From Lucifuga dentata (lineage: Eukaryota > Chordata > Actinopteri > Ophidiiformes > Bythitidae): a DNA stretch of 64,000 nucleotides. Where the stretch lies: the NCBI GenBank assembly GCA_014773175.1, contig VXCM01000948.1, positions 1 to 64,000 on the forward strand, read 5' to 3'. Within the stretch, counting starts at the first letter, position 1. Each line of letters opens with the position of its first letter. The position numbers and the translations under genes were made by a program. Below the pieces are notes generated by a model. That model made no database searches. It had not been told where the DNA came from and worked only from the letters and a program-made list of their open reading frames with translations. Shown here in pieces: positions 48,531 through 59,632 of this stretch.

Positions 48531-50160
48531 GGCAAGACAGACAGGAGGGAGAGTTTACAGGAGAGAAAAGGGGAGAGAGAAAATATAAAAAGAGGGAGAG
48601 AGGTAACTAGAGGGAGAGAGATTTGTCAGTAGAGGGCTTACTTACGTTAATGTTTTCCCTGCTGGTGTAATGGCTGCAGCAGAGAGCTGAGTAAACCTGA
48701 GTGAGAGCAGCAAGTGGAATGAGCCGCTGACTTTAATTGATACTGAAGAGGGTTCTTCTTCCAGGATTGCTCAACAGCCTAGGGTGCCAAACACACACAG
48801 AAACACAGATCCATGAGTGAGTGTAGTAGCCACACACTGAACACAAATACAGGCCAAAGCTTGAAATCACATTGTTGTTACAGCTGGCTATAGTGTAAGT
48901 AACCAATATAAAATAAAACATATACCTTTATAGCAGTGAGAGGAAATCATACATTATATGTAGTATATATGGCCCTTTAAAGCTATAACATATACATACT
49001 GTATTGATACAGTAGCCCACGTCAGCAGAATCCATGGTCTTAAATATACATTTATTTGTATACCATATAGTATACCATACGCACTGTGTAAGTTAAACAT
49101 ATTGTATATGTATATGTATTTATGTACTGTATATGCCATTTATTTTACTTTTATTTGCAAGTCATTTATGTCACATCTATGTCAGAACATGGATGACTAA
49201 CATACATATAAACCAGACATATAAAGATACCACATGAGGTTTCACGGTACATTTGAATATGTTCAGTTTAAAATAGGGAATTATAGGATATGAAATTGCC
49301 GTATATGCCACATAACAATTCCACATACTCTACTGTATATAAAACAAACGGTATATGGAATTTATACTAAATATGTTAAACATCCACACAGAAATGTAGG
49401 AGAATAAATCTCCTAAAGTGGCCCTTTGAGTGCACATTCCCAGATTGTGCACATTCCTCTGTCTCACTTCCCATTTTTCCTAACTGCTTATCTTTCTCAT
49501 TCACACACACATATCTTTGCACACACATACACGTGCAAACACACGAAAAGGTGAAAGTAATAGTCACCGGTGTGTAACTTCACGGTTTCTGAAAAGAAAC
49601 CAGGATACCCAAAGTTAGAAGATCCAGGGTCACAGGTTGACCTTTGAACTCCCAGCCTTGCCTGATGTACCAGGAGCAGTGGGGAGGGAATGCCACAATA
49701 CCTCAGAGAGACACTAAATATTGGCAGGAAGTTTAGAGAAATGAAAGGGGAGGAAAGGAGTTACTGTTAGTGGAAGAGAAAGAAAAATTTAAGATGACAG
49801 GGAATGAGAACTGAGAAGGAGAGACTAATGGAAAAAAAGAGCCGATACAGCATATCTGTGAACACAGGAGCAAAAATGGGGATTTGAAAGATATGAGGAC
49901 AATAATAACTATATAATTATCTAAATTGTAAGACCTGTTCATGATGACAAAAACTAAGGGTTCGCAAATTTCTCAATATCTCAAAATTTTCTACCAAGGC
50001 TGATCTTTGCATTTCAGGTTAATAATTCATAGTAATGATTTATAGATGTTGTGTGTACTATTAAGGGTCTCTCCTAACTCCCATTCTGAGGGATTTCATA
50101 TAGAAGTGGGTGGCAGTGATGAAGGAACTCAGAGAGGCAGGAAAAACTACTTGAAAAAAT

Positions 50161-50560
50161 TTATTAAGATAAGATAAGATAAAATAAGATAAAATAAGAT
50201 AAAATAAGATAAACCTTTATTTATCCCAAGGGAAATCATAGTGCCAAGGTTGTTCAGTAGTACAAGTTACATAAGGTGCAATCAAACAATAAAGTGAAGT
50301 ACTGAAAATGCAAAAATTACAAATTAAACTTACAAAAAATTATATATACTAATACTAAAAACTAATACTACTAAAACTACTGTATATACAATATTTACAA
50401 ATATACAGACACAGATATACAACTATACAGATACACAAAGATGAGGTAAGCTAAGGTGCATATCTGAATACAATCTACAATGTCTAAATTATTGCACAGT
50501 TGTGTAAGTAAATTTTTGCATAAATTATTGTAAATTATTGCACTTACAGAAATACAGTAT
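50161..50560 (-). mobile_element. 3' end of a non-LTR retroposon, minus strand, with (TTATC)n tail
   Basis: Read on the minus strand the sequence ends 'gatttcccttgggataaata' then 'aagg', followed by about ten TTATC/TTATTTTATC units (50165-50213 on the plus strand). This is the tail layout of several fish LINE/SINE families in which a short tandem repeat follows 'GGGATAAATAAAG'. The upstream 300 bp is AT-rich UTR-like sequence with no coding. The 5' limit is approximate. Confidence 0.5.
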
Positions 50561-51757
50561 AATGAAGAAAAAAAATATGAATGAATGAATGAAATAAGGA
50601 AGTGAGTGACAGCCATATGTATGTATGACAGACCACATTATGATCATATACCAATGAGAATTCTCTAATGAAACTGAAAATGAAGTGTGACGGAGCTTTG
50701 GTAAAGTGAGGAGAGTGAGTGGGATACAGACACTATGGAGTGCAGAGTGGAGCCAAGTGGGGTTGGATCACTCGACTGTCCCACCCTATTACCCTCCGAG
50801 CTCCCCCCTACCTTTGGCCCATTCCTTCCACCACTTTGTGTCATGTCCCCCCACCCTGCAAGGGGTCACACCACCAGTCCCACTACAATGACACCATCAC
50901 TGGTTCTTACTGGGTGAATGGAGACAGAGTGAAAGAAAGACAGAGAGAAAGAGAGAGGGGACGGTGGGGCACTCTTCACATGGAGGGCCTTGCAATCACT
51001 GTGCATATTTAATGGGTGCACTGTTCAGTGGAGTAGCCTTCTGTGAGTGTCTATAGCTAATGAGAGCACAATTTTTATTTCAGGGGAATTTTGCTCAGGA
51101 TGCATTGTGCATTTCTGTACTTCGAAATTTTCTTTGGCACAGTTTTGCTCTCATTCCATCATATAATTGATACTGCAACATCGTGTTCCGCCACAGATAA
51201 AATGGAAATTGTAAGGATCTTTTTTCAGCACCCGAAAAAAAAATCTACTTTAAATATTATGTTTTAGTTAGGCAATGAAGAAAAACAAAATTTAAAAAAG
51301 GGCCTCTTAATAGAGGTGCCATTTTGTGCTAATATTGAACAATTATATGGTAAGAAAAAAAAAAACATTGTTGAATAGGTAGAAATATTGCTGCAATTAA
51401 TACACCACAATATTAATGAACTAGCTAGCTAAATAATACATACCCAATTTTCCAACTTTTCCTGGAGGCAACAGGTAGGCAATGTAAGATTCCAACTGAA
51501 ATAAAGGCAGATGAGTGAAAGAAAGAGACTGACACAGTCAGTTACAACACTACAGCACAAAATAACCCCTGGAAGGTAAATTATAGACATAGGAAGGGGG
51601 GGNTGATGGAGTGTTGGATGGGGGTAAGAGGAGACAAGAGAGGAGTGAAAAGTGGAGCACTTTTGGAAGGACCCCGGATCTCCCCATGTTAAGGAGGTGC
51701 TCCCAGAGGTCTGAGACAATGACACCAGTCAACAACAGGAGCTGGCCTGCCTCTTTT

Positions 51758-51760
<3 letters not shown>

Positions 51761-51822
<62 letters not shown>
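51761..51822. repeat. (TC)n microsatellite
   Basis: About 31 TC units, the longest pure dinucleotide array here along with the 24.04 kb CA tract. Confidence 0.95.
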
Positions 51823-51824
<2 letters not shown>

Positions 51825-52224
51825 GTGACACAAAGGATTGTTGGAGAGAGCAGGATAGATGGTTGATAGAGCAGTGGATGGGTTGAGAGAGGAGAGGTGG
51901 TACTGGGAGCGGAATGGGGGAAAGATACAAGCACACACAACTGCATGCATGTGCATGCACATACAAATACACAAACACACACAGGCTGTCATGCCTGTAG
52001 AGACACACACACACACATCAGACGGCAGCATCATTGTAGGGGGCTTTTTATCAGAATGATTGCCCTCAATTAGATCCCTGCTCAGAATAGTTGAGAACGG
52101 ACAGCTATCTGCAGAGAAGGGCAAAGGGGAGCTGAAATCTGTAGAACGAGGGAGAGATGAGGCAGACAGTGAGGAGGATGCTTCCCCCATGCAGGGGAAG
52201 AGAGAGAGGGGGGGAGGGAGAGAG

Positions 52225-52227
52225 GGG

Positions 52228-52299
<72 letters not shown>

Positions 52300-52322
52300 N
52301 GGGGGGGGGGGGGGGGGGGGGG
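52225..52322. repeat. (GA)n tract joined by N to a 22-G run
   Basis: GA repeats with small interruptions end at N (52300) and switch to 22 G. The junction is probably artefactual. Confidence 0.85.
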
Positions 52323-52379
52323 TTAACAATATATTTTAGATTCACACGCAGATTTTCTGTTTTTGTAATCATTAGTTTT

Positions 52380-52786
52380 ATGAACAACCAAACATGTCAA
52401 ATAACTGCAGCTATGAATGGATTATACTTCGAACCTCAGGAAAAGAAGACCTTTTTTTGAAAACCTGGAACNCAGCTATGAATGGATTATACTTCGAACC
52501 TCAGGAAAAGAAGACCTTTTTTTGAAAACCTGGAACCCTTTTCTTGACCTTATTGCCACCAGAAAATGATTCTTTATATTTTATAAACATGCTTTATAAA
52601 CAAACTATATTTTATGTAAACATGCTTAATGTCTTCCTATAGTCAATATGATTTTCTCTTTTACTTATTTATTTATTTTTTGTTTGTTTTGTTCTTGTTT
52701 TGTTTGTGTGTATGTATATGATTTTGGGAATTTATTTGAAAATTTGTAAAAACTAATAATAAAAAAAAAACATGAACAACCAAACA
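52380..52786 (+). mobile_element. 5'-truncated L1-type retrotransposon end with 15-bp target duplication
   Basis: The direct repeat ATGAACAACCAAACA occurs at 52380-52394 and 52772-52786 and brackets the insert 52395-52771. The insert ends in 'taaaaactaataat' plus ten A, an L1-like 3' end. It begins with a short frame reading LFLKTWNPFLDL, which resembles the C-terminal W.PFL motif of fish L1 ORF2. A 15-bp duplication, an A tail and 5' truncation are the hallmarks of target-primed reverse transcription. A 64-bp artefactual duplication (52408-52536) inflates the length. Confidence 0.75.
52408..52536. other. Assembly artefact: exact 64-bp duplication around a single N
   Basis: 52408-52471 and 52473-52536 are identical with N at 52472. 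Confidence 0.9.
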
Positions 52787-52895
52787 AGCTATCAGAGCAA
52801 CCAAAATGAGCACTTAGAGACTAATATCATTTGTGATATTCCACAGCTAATTTTGACATATTTACTTTTTTGCTGAACCCATTTTCCCTCAGCCT

Positions 52896-52963
52896 GCTGA
52901 ATAACGCTCCACACGATCAATAAACTGATTTTGATGTGTAAAAACAGTGGAGTTCCTCTTTAA
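52896..52963 (-). mobile_element. Terminus of a TTAA-type MITE (arm 1)
   Basis: The sequence ends GATTTTGATGTG..CAGTGGAGTTCCTCT followed by TTAA (52960-52963). It is the inverse of 53512-53580 with only a few mismatches over about 68 bp. The homology stops at TGAATA/TATTCA, beyond which the two flanks differ. Confidence 0.65.
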
Positions 52964-53511
52964 GACAGTGTTTTCCTGTATCAGTGGTTGATTTGTTATG
53001 TTTCTCAAAAGCTATGTTTAAGAGCTTTTTCCAATCAAAGGTGAATGTATTGACATATAGCTCACTATCGTTCATGAGTATGAAAACTAATAAAGAAGCT
53101 TCAAGAAGCATCTCTCCTCCTTCTATGTGGGATTTAACTGTGTGACAGCACTAGGGTGCAAAATATTGAACCTGGAAAAACCCTCAGTACTTAATTTTAA
53201 CACGACATTTACTGTCAGGTATTTCAAATGTTTTTTATTGTTAACGTCTTACAGCTGCAGTAAAAATATCTACAAAAGATGAATATACTGTATTTGGCCA
53301 GTATATTGTAGAAATAAGAAGAACACACCAGTATTAACAGCATAAAAGCATTTTTGGCTTTTCCTGTAAATGAATGACAAACTATTTCTGAATATGCATA
53401 TCTTACATTTGTTCATCTCTCAACTGACTTTAAGAATTAATGAAGTCTGGATGAAATTCTAATGATCTTGACTGCCTGCCTTACATGCTCTTTTATCTGT
53501 TTGTATCTGTT

Positions 53512-53580
53512 TTAAAGAGGAACTCCACTGATTTTACACATCAAAATCAGTTTATTGATCATGTGGAGCACTATTCAGCA
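53512..53580 (+). mobile_element. Terminus of a TTAA-type MITE (arm 2)
   Basis: Begins TTAA, then AGAGGAACTCCACTG, followed by TTTTACACATCAAAATCAG. The downstream 300-500 bp (for example 'ctccaactctgatgacatca' and 'ggtctggatccgg') has the look of the body of the same fish element. No matching far end was found, so this copy seems truncated. Confidence 0.65.
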
Positions 53581-54664
53581 TGTGAAAACTGTATAAAGTT
53601 AAATTAGAGGCACTGTGCAAAGTCAGAGACTCCAACTCTGATGACATCATAAGGGTTGCTTCCTGTTGATGCTAAAGGTGATGAGTTTGAAAATTAAAGA
53701 TACTCAAACAATTTGGACAGACTGAATTTGCTAAAAGCCTTCCTCAAAGTCCAACTTCCGGTCTGGATCCGGACCGAACCACAACTGTCTCTGGACTCTG
53801 AGCAAATTATATTTTTATATATTATTTTTATTATCTGCGAGACATTGCTGCAACACAATGAGGCAAAATTCTTTTTCTCCACTGCAAGAAGCGCTCCGAA
53901 TGTCCGACTGCTCCACTGTCTGTGTGATAATGTCTGCTCTGCTTTGGTTTGGTCCAATCACATTCAGCGTCCCGTCATCTCCATGATGATGGGTTGACAC
54001 AGCAATGGGCTCATAGAGAGTTGACAGCGCAGCTAGTTTTGTCAGCAGTTAGCTTGATTCAGGGTCGGATTGGCCATTGGGAGAGGTGGAACTTTGACAC
54101 ACACGCAACACACACACATACCCATTCAACACAATCTGACTCTTTTTTCTTTGTGGACCTTTAAGATTTGTATTTGAGTACCCCTGTGCTAAAAAGTAAA
54201 ATTGTGCTAAAACATTCTAGAAGCAGTTGCTTTAGATTTGCTGTTTTGACTACTGACTCAAAGTAAAAATAACTGTATAGACTGAATGATCAACAGACTG
54301 AATTTTGTATATTAAATTGGTGGAAGCCCCCCCCCCCCCCNCCACAGGCAGCCAATAGAAGTCCGATGCCACACACACACACACACACAAACAGGATACA
54401 GAATAAGCAGCCATTCCCACTGCTGCCCACTAAAGCCCACTGTTTACTTTGTTTTGTGTTTAATCACAGCAAGCCTAAACTCTAGATGTAATTTTCCACT
54501 CTGCATACACCTAAACACAAACACAGACACATAGAAAGATACACATATGCTCAGAAACCCNACACACACACATGTACAGTATGGTGCACGCAGCACTACA
54601 ATTACCCCCCAATTAGAGATAATAACATGACCACTTCCTGACCAATCACCTGCAGCCTGTCTCA

Positions 54665-54665
<1 letters not shown>

Positions 54666-54699
<34 letters not shown>
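54666..54699. repeat. (CA)n microsatellite
   Basis: About 16 CA units. Confidence 0.9.
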
Positions 54700-54701
<2 letters not shown>

Positions 54702-55294
54702 GTCAGATGGTTTATAAAGTTGATGGTGGCTGTAGAAAACATTGGTTATTTTGTCTGACCGCGGTGCTTTGTGATTTTCTCGGTATTGGGCAGGTGGAGC
54801 AAAACCTTTCCCTCTTTTTATGGAGATAAATGTTAGCTCTCTGTGGTTTCCTCTAAATGCTCACTGGTGTCAAGACCCACACTCACTCACACATACACAC
54901 AGGACACACACACATTTCCTGGCAGAACTGAAATAACCTTTTCAGTCCCTCTCTGTCCTCCTGTCTCTCTCATGGTTGACTGACAGAATACAGTTTTTCT
55001 CACTACGGCTGCCACAGCAGGCATTACAGATATTTTTATCTTTCCTTTTGCCTTCTCCTGTCCTCTTAAACAAGCAGCTGAGGATGGTGCTGTCATTTAT
55101 TTTCCCATGTACAGACATCAGCACCACTGTAAATGGGGATTCCTATAGAATAGGGTTAGCACCAGAGGTGGGTAGAGCAGCCAGAAACTGTACTCAATAA
55201 AAGTATTGCTACTTTATGGTAATAATGACTCAAGTATAAGTAAGAGTATAAATACAAAATAATTACTATACTATATATACTATAATGAGTGAGA

Positions 55295-55374
55295 GTATGA
55301 AAGTATCTATTAAAAAAGATTACTTGAGCAGTGAGTATAAAAGTATCTATTAAAAAAGATTACTTGAGCAGTGA
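55295..55374. repeat. 40-bp tandem duplication inside the hAT element
   Basis: 55295-55334 and 55335-55374 differ at one base and have no N between them, so this one is likely real or a collapsed read error without scaffolding. Confidence 0.8.
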
Positions 55375-55558
55375 ATAACTTTGATCAAGCTTATTCTTTA
55401 GAATAATCAACAAGCTATAAAGTGTGCTCGTCTGAGGGAAAAAAGCAAAGTAGCCATATGTAGCTTCTAATACAATCCAAATCATATCATATAAAGAAAC
55501 AGTAGACAGTAATAAATCAAATATTTACCACATAACAAATCATGACAATTCTGGCCCC

Positions 55559-55795
55559 AAGACAGTTAGCTAGGTTAGCTTTGTGAATTTACTCAGAATA
55601 GAACAGAAAAACTTGAGTTAGCATTAGCAGCAGCAACAGCTGGTTAAGACAGTTAGCTAGGTTAGCTTCATGAATTTACTCAAAATAGAACAGGAAAACT
55701 TGAGTTAGCNTTAAGACAGTTAGCTAGGTTAGCTTCATGAATTTACTCAAAATAGAACAGGAAAACTTGAGTTAGCGTTAGCAGCAGCAACTAGT
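55559..55795. repeat. Diverged ~88-bp tandem duplication plus artefact
   Basis: Units starting near 55559 and 55646 share 'aagacagttagctaggttag', then 'gaatttactc' and 'aacttgagttagc', but differ at several bases, so they are a real old duplication. The second unit is then repeated exactly around N 55710 (55644-55709 and 55711-55776, 66 bp), which is an assembly artefact. Confidence 0.8.
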
Positions 55796-55914
55796 TAAGT
55801 AACTAATGTTGCAGCTTATCGCCACGGTTCCTCAAGTTCCATGTTGATTCTTAGAAGCTGAAATGTCACATTTTTAGCAAAGACATCAACACGTTATGTA
55901 GCATTGGTTTAGAC

Positions 55915-56039
55915 TGAAAAGAAAACAGCGTTTGAATGTGTGGCCAGGGATGTGCCTCTTCTAAACCTCCTGCTGTNTGAAAAGAAAACAGCGTTTGAAT
56001 GTGTGGCCAGGGATGTGCCTCTTCTAAACCTCCTGCTGT
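55915..56039. other. Assembly artefact: exact 62-bp duplication around a single N
   Basis: 55915-55976 and 55978-56039 are identical with N at 55977. Confidence 0.9.
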
Positions 56040-57092
56040 TGATACCGCCATGACTGTTCTGCTCCGAGTGAAACCATGGAAATGGAGAGTGGGGGCATGG
56101 CCACTTCGGAGCTGAAGCAGACAGTGTAGCGTCTGACAATGAGAGAAAAACTGAACGTGCTGAATTCAAATGGGTGAAATCAAAAGTAACACAAAGAGTG
56201 CAACCAAATGTAACAGAGCAAAACTCTATTTTTTTCTTCATAAATATACCCAAGTATGAGTTAAAAGTACCCTGCAATCAAACTACTCAGTAAAGTATAA
56301 TTTTCTGAAAAAAGTTACTTAAGTAAATGTAACAGAGTAATGGAACGCGTTACTACACACCTTTGGTTAGCACAGTTTACCTTAGATAGCTGAATGATAA
56401 AGGAGGACAGGGATTGGTATCTAAAACAATAACCTATTCCCACTTTGTCTGTTTTCAACTTAAGTCTTGATATTTAAAAGCATTATTGAATTTGTTAGCA
56501 ATGCAGTCAGCAGAAAACTGTTTCCAATAACTCCTGATTTTAAGAGGTAAAAAAAATGCACTTTTGTTTTAAACTGGAGGGCATGACTGGGCAATAATCC
56601 ACAAGCTCTTAGGCCAAGTTTATGCAAGTTGGCTGCCACATGTAATCTGTGTAACAATTTTAAATCTTATACCTAAACCCAACCTTCTAGTTTGGCAGAC
56701 CAATTCCAATTCCTGCCCACACTGGCCTGGATTTATACAAGCTTTATTTCATGTGGCTAATGCCTGGCATGGCACAGCTATGAAATCATGACACATAATA
56801 TTATGACACTTCATCTCGCAAATTGCATTTGTCAGATGGCTGAAACCACCATTCCACCTAGTTTAACAATACTCAACAGCACACAGCTTCTAAAATCCAG
56901 TGGGAGAACAATGTGGAAATGGCCCAAGACAACAAAGAATAAGCATTATAAAATTATAATGTTCCATCTGTCTTTCATAGAATTTTGAGGGTTTTTTAAG
57001 CTTATAGTATAACATATCACAGAGACAAAAGTCATGTTTGAGAAAGTATTAGGACATACATTACTAACCCTTCCAGTTTTGTGGTTAACACA

Positions 57093-58017
57093 TACACTAC
57101 AGGCCAGAAGTTTGAGGCCACCCCCAGAATTAAAAAAAAAAAAAAAAAAAAANAAAAAAAAAAAAAAAAAAATCATCAGTACTGTTTGTTTTAATTTTAT
57201 TGCAGAGGAAATTACAAAAATATATAAAATAAATGTAACTAATTATTTTCAAGAAGAATTTGTCAACATAAAAGCACTTTGAAGTCATTTCAGGCTCAGA
57301 CTTTGGTTTCGTCAAAGTAACCTCCTCTGGTCAAGTCAGAATTCTCAAAACCTTTTGCTTATCTTTTGAATGCAATTTTGGCATAATTTTGATGAATCTT
57401 TGGGATTGTCATCCTGGTGAAGAATGAAATTTTGATCAATAAATTCATAAACTGGATTAAATTGCATGTCTTTGAAGGATGGAATTCTCTTTTTTCATAA
57501 TTCCTTTAAGTTGGACCAAGTCTCCAGATCTCTTCCCCCAAACACCCCACAGCATTACTGACAGAGCAATAGCAAGACCAGATTGTGTAGCAAGTTAATC
57601 ACAAAATGATGTGGGAGAAGGCAGACAGCAGGCTATTGAATAGAATGTTANGCAAGTTAATCACAAAATGATGTGGGAGAAGGCAGACAGCAGGCTATTG
57701 AATAGAATGTTAAAACATAAGCAAGGGAGTTCGGGCAAAGGAGTTGAAACACAACTGGAGTGCCAGTGCATTAATACAGACTGGACATGACTTTATTAAA
57801 AATCATTTCTTAAGCCATAGTGGCTACATAATGTACTTTTGTTGACAAATTCTTCTTGAAAACTAATTACTTACATTTATTTTATATATTTTTGCCATTT
57901 CCTGTGCAATAAATTGTAAAACAAGCAGTGTATTGATAATTTTTTTTTTTTTTTTTTTTNTTTTTTTTTTTTTTTTTTTAATCTGGGACTGGCCTCAAAC
58001 TTCTGGCCTGTAGTGTA
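57093..58017 (-). mobile_element. Degenerate Tc1-type transposon with ~200-bp inverted repeats
   Basis: The element 57095-58015 is flanked by TA. It starts CACTACAGGCCAGAAGTTTG and ends with the inverse, CAAACTTCTGGCCTGTAGTG, the '..AAGTTTG' style of fish Tc1 termini. Each arm holds an A or T run with an N (57153, 57960). Beyond these the arms pair again through 'atataaaataaatgtaa' and 'ttcaagaagaatttgtcaac', giving inverted repeats of about 200 bp. The interior, on the minus strand, keeps scraps resembling Tc1 transposase ('ccaagtctccagatct', 'catcctggtgaagaatg') but is too decayed and too short to encode it. Confidence 0.75.
57590..57712. other. Assembly artefact: exact 61-bp duplication around a single N
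   Basis: 57590-57650 and 57652-57712 are identical with N at 57651; it lies inside the Tc1 element. Confidence 0.9.
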
Positions 58018-58423
58018 TAACACCTTATAATTCTCGCTGTGATTGGCCCAACTAGCACGTGTCTGTGCTAGCATATGAAGTCCAATGATGCTCAGGTAGG
58101 TTATTAGCTCTAATTTAAGGGAGAGGTCATATGCTGCAGAGGGGAAAGTGAACAAACAAAACACACTACAAGCAAAAACGCACACACACACAATATGCCA
58201 GGAGCAAAATAATACAAAATGAAGAAAACATCATCATTAAACTAAATAAGTCAAAAACCACTAAATATAAATGTCTGCCATGTGACACAATGCCACTGAG
58301 AGAAATCTTCAAAGAGCTCTCCCCCTCATGCTGATAGGATCATATCGTCCTTCCATACAAAACATTAGCGGATTGACACTATCACACTGGCTATCCGGCA
58401 GAGCCCCTTTCACACATAATTAC

Positions 58424-58529
58424 AGGCTCTCATTTCCCCCCGCTGAGGGAACAGGTGCAGGGGGAGAGGGAGAATAGTTCAGGCCCAGTGTCTCCTTGGG
58501 CTTAGGACCTTTTCCTGGCTCTAAGAGCC
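58424..58529 (-). CDS. Candidate minus-strand exon, Pro/Lys-rich peptide
   Basis: On the minus strand a long pyrimidine tract (cccccctctgtctctgtcaatacag) leads into an open frame reading LLEPGKGPKPKETLGL then NYSPSPPAPVPSAGG. The frame can stop at TAA (58420-58422) or leave by a weak donor CCT|GTAATT at 58424. Composition is protein-like, but the exon is short and its end ambiguous. If real it may belong to the same minus-strand gene as the 39.8 kb exon; its two leftover bases at the 3' end do not match that exon's phase, so at least one exon would have to lie between. Conserved non-coding sequence is the alternative. Confidence 0.3.
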
Positions 58530-58693
58530 CTGTATTGACAGAGACAGAGGGGGGACACCAGCACCAATAAATCACCACAAACGTGTAAATGCCACTGCAC
58601 CACATTCCAGCAAAGAACAGGAGGCCAAACGGCTACAAGTTCCTTTCTCTTTCTGTTTCTGTTGTTTTAAGGCCTACCCCTCCTCCCACATGG

Positions 58694-58714
58694 CTCTCTC
58701 TCTCTCTCTCTCTC
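58694..58714. repeat. (CT)n microsatellite
   Basis: About ten CT units. Confidence 0.8.
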
Positions 58715-58911
58715 ACAGCTCCCCCAAGAAGCTAATAGCATAATTTGAGGAAGAATGTTCCTGGAGTTTCCTGTGAATTCTACCATTAGTCATCCGAATG
58801 ACCTCTCTGTTCCTCCCCTTTCCCTTCCATGTCGCTAACATAGAGCTGCTCTGGAGCAATGGCTGCCTGGGGAGGAGGGAGCTAAATAGGAACCAGAGGT
58901 GAACCAAGAGA

Positions 58912-58913
<2 letters not shown>

Positions 58914-58937
<24 letters not shown>
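58914..58937. repeat. (GT)n microsatellite
   Basis: About twelve GT units. Confidence 0.85.
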
Positions 58938-58943
<6 letters not shown>

Positions 58944-59632
58944 TTGTGTGTGATGTCAGGCAGAAGCAAGTGAAAGAAAGAGAGGAAGTTTGTCTCACCC
59001 ACCATCATAGCTGAAATGACTTGTTTACATTCCTATCAGCAGTAATATCTGCAGCAATTATTTGCTTTCACAGTACAGTAACTCTGGCTGTGTGGATATT
59101 ATAGTTTATTTGGACTGATTGGACAACAAAACAAAGAGAAGAGGGTTATTATGCTGCACAGTTACAATTACACATAAACATCATTGTCTGGGATAAGTCG
59201 GCTTTTTCTGTGGGATGCATGAAATTAGTTGCAGGGGAGTGAAAGCAAGGTTTGCATTCAAAAAACAAACAGACATTGACAAATTTAACTCCACATGATG
59301 CAACATTTGCTGGATCTGGAAATAGATTTAGGAATCTGAAACCAATTATTTACAAAGGAGATGCAGAGAGATTGAGAGTTAGCTTTATAACAGATGTTTT
59401 TGTAAGTTATGATTGACTCAGGATAGGATTATTATGAGCAGCTCTGCTTAGGTTCTTCCCCAAAACATTTCCTTTAAAAGTGTTGGTTCGTTGGTTGCAT
59501 TATGTACCAGACGGCAAAGATATATAATCCATGCCAAACCTATAGGCATGCCTTATATATTCTGGGGCTTAAACTGATGCATCTGACAGCACAAAATGCA
59601 TAGCAGTAAATAATACTGATGACATACAGTAT

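Larger units (their letters stand above)
41615..50160. other. Non-coding interval, no convincing exon
   Basis: Mixed AT-rich DNA with short GA and CA repeats, one assembly duplication at 43.05-43.19 kb, single Ns beside A, GA and T runs (46111, 47570), and a dispersed-repeat fragment at 47.42-47.55 kb. ORFs show no consistent splice signals. Confidence 0.5.
55155..56373. mobile_element. Non-autonomous hAT element (about 1.2 kb) with 8-bp target duplication
   Basis: The element 55163-56365 starts CAGAGGTGGGTAG and ends CTACACACCTTTG. These are imperfect inverted ends of the type well known from fish hAT MITEs. Both flanks carry GTTAGCAC (55155-55162 and 56366-56373), the 8-bp duplication diagnostic of hAT. 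Subterminal sequence is rich in ACTT/AAGT motifs ('aagtaaatgtaacagagtaa'). No transposase frame is present. The interior contains a 40-bp tandem duplication, an 80-90 bp tandem duplication and two assembly artefacts, so its true length is near 1.07 kb. Confidence 0.85.
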
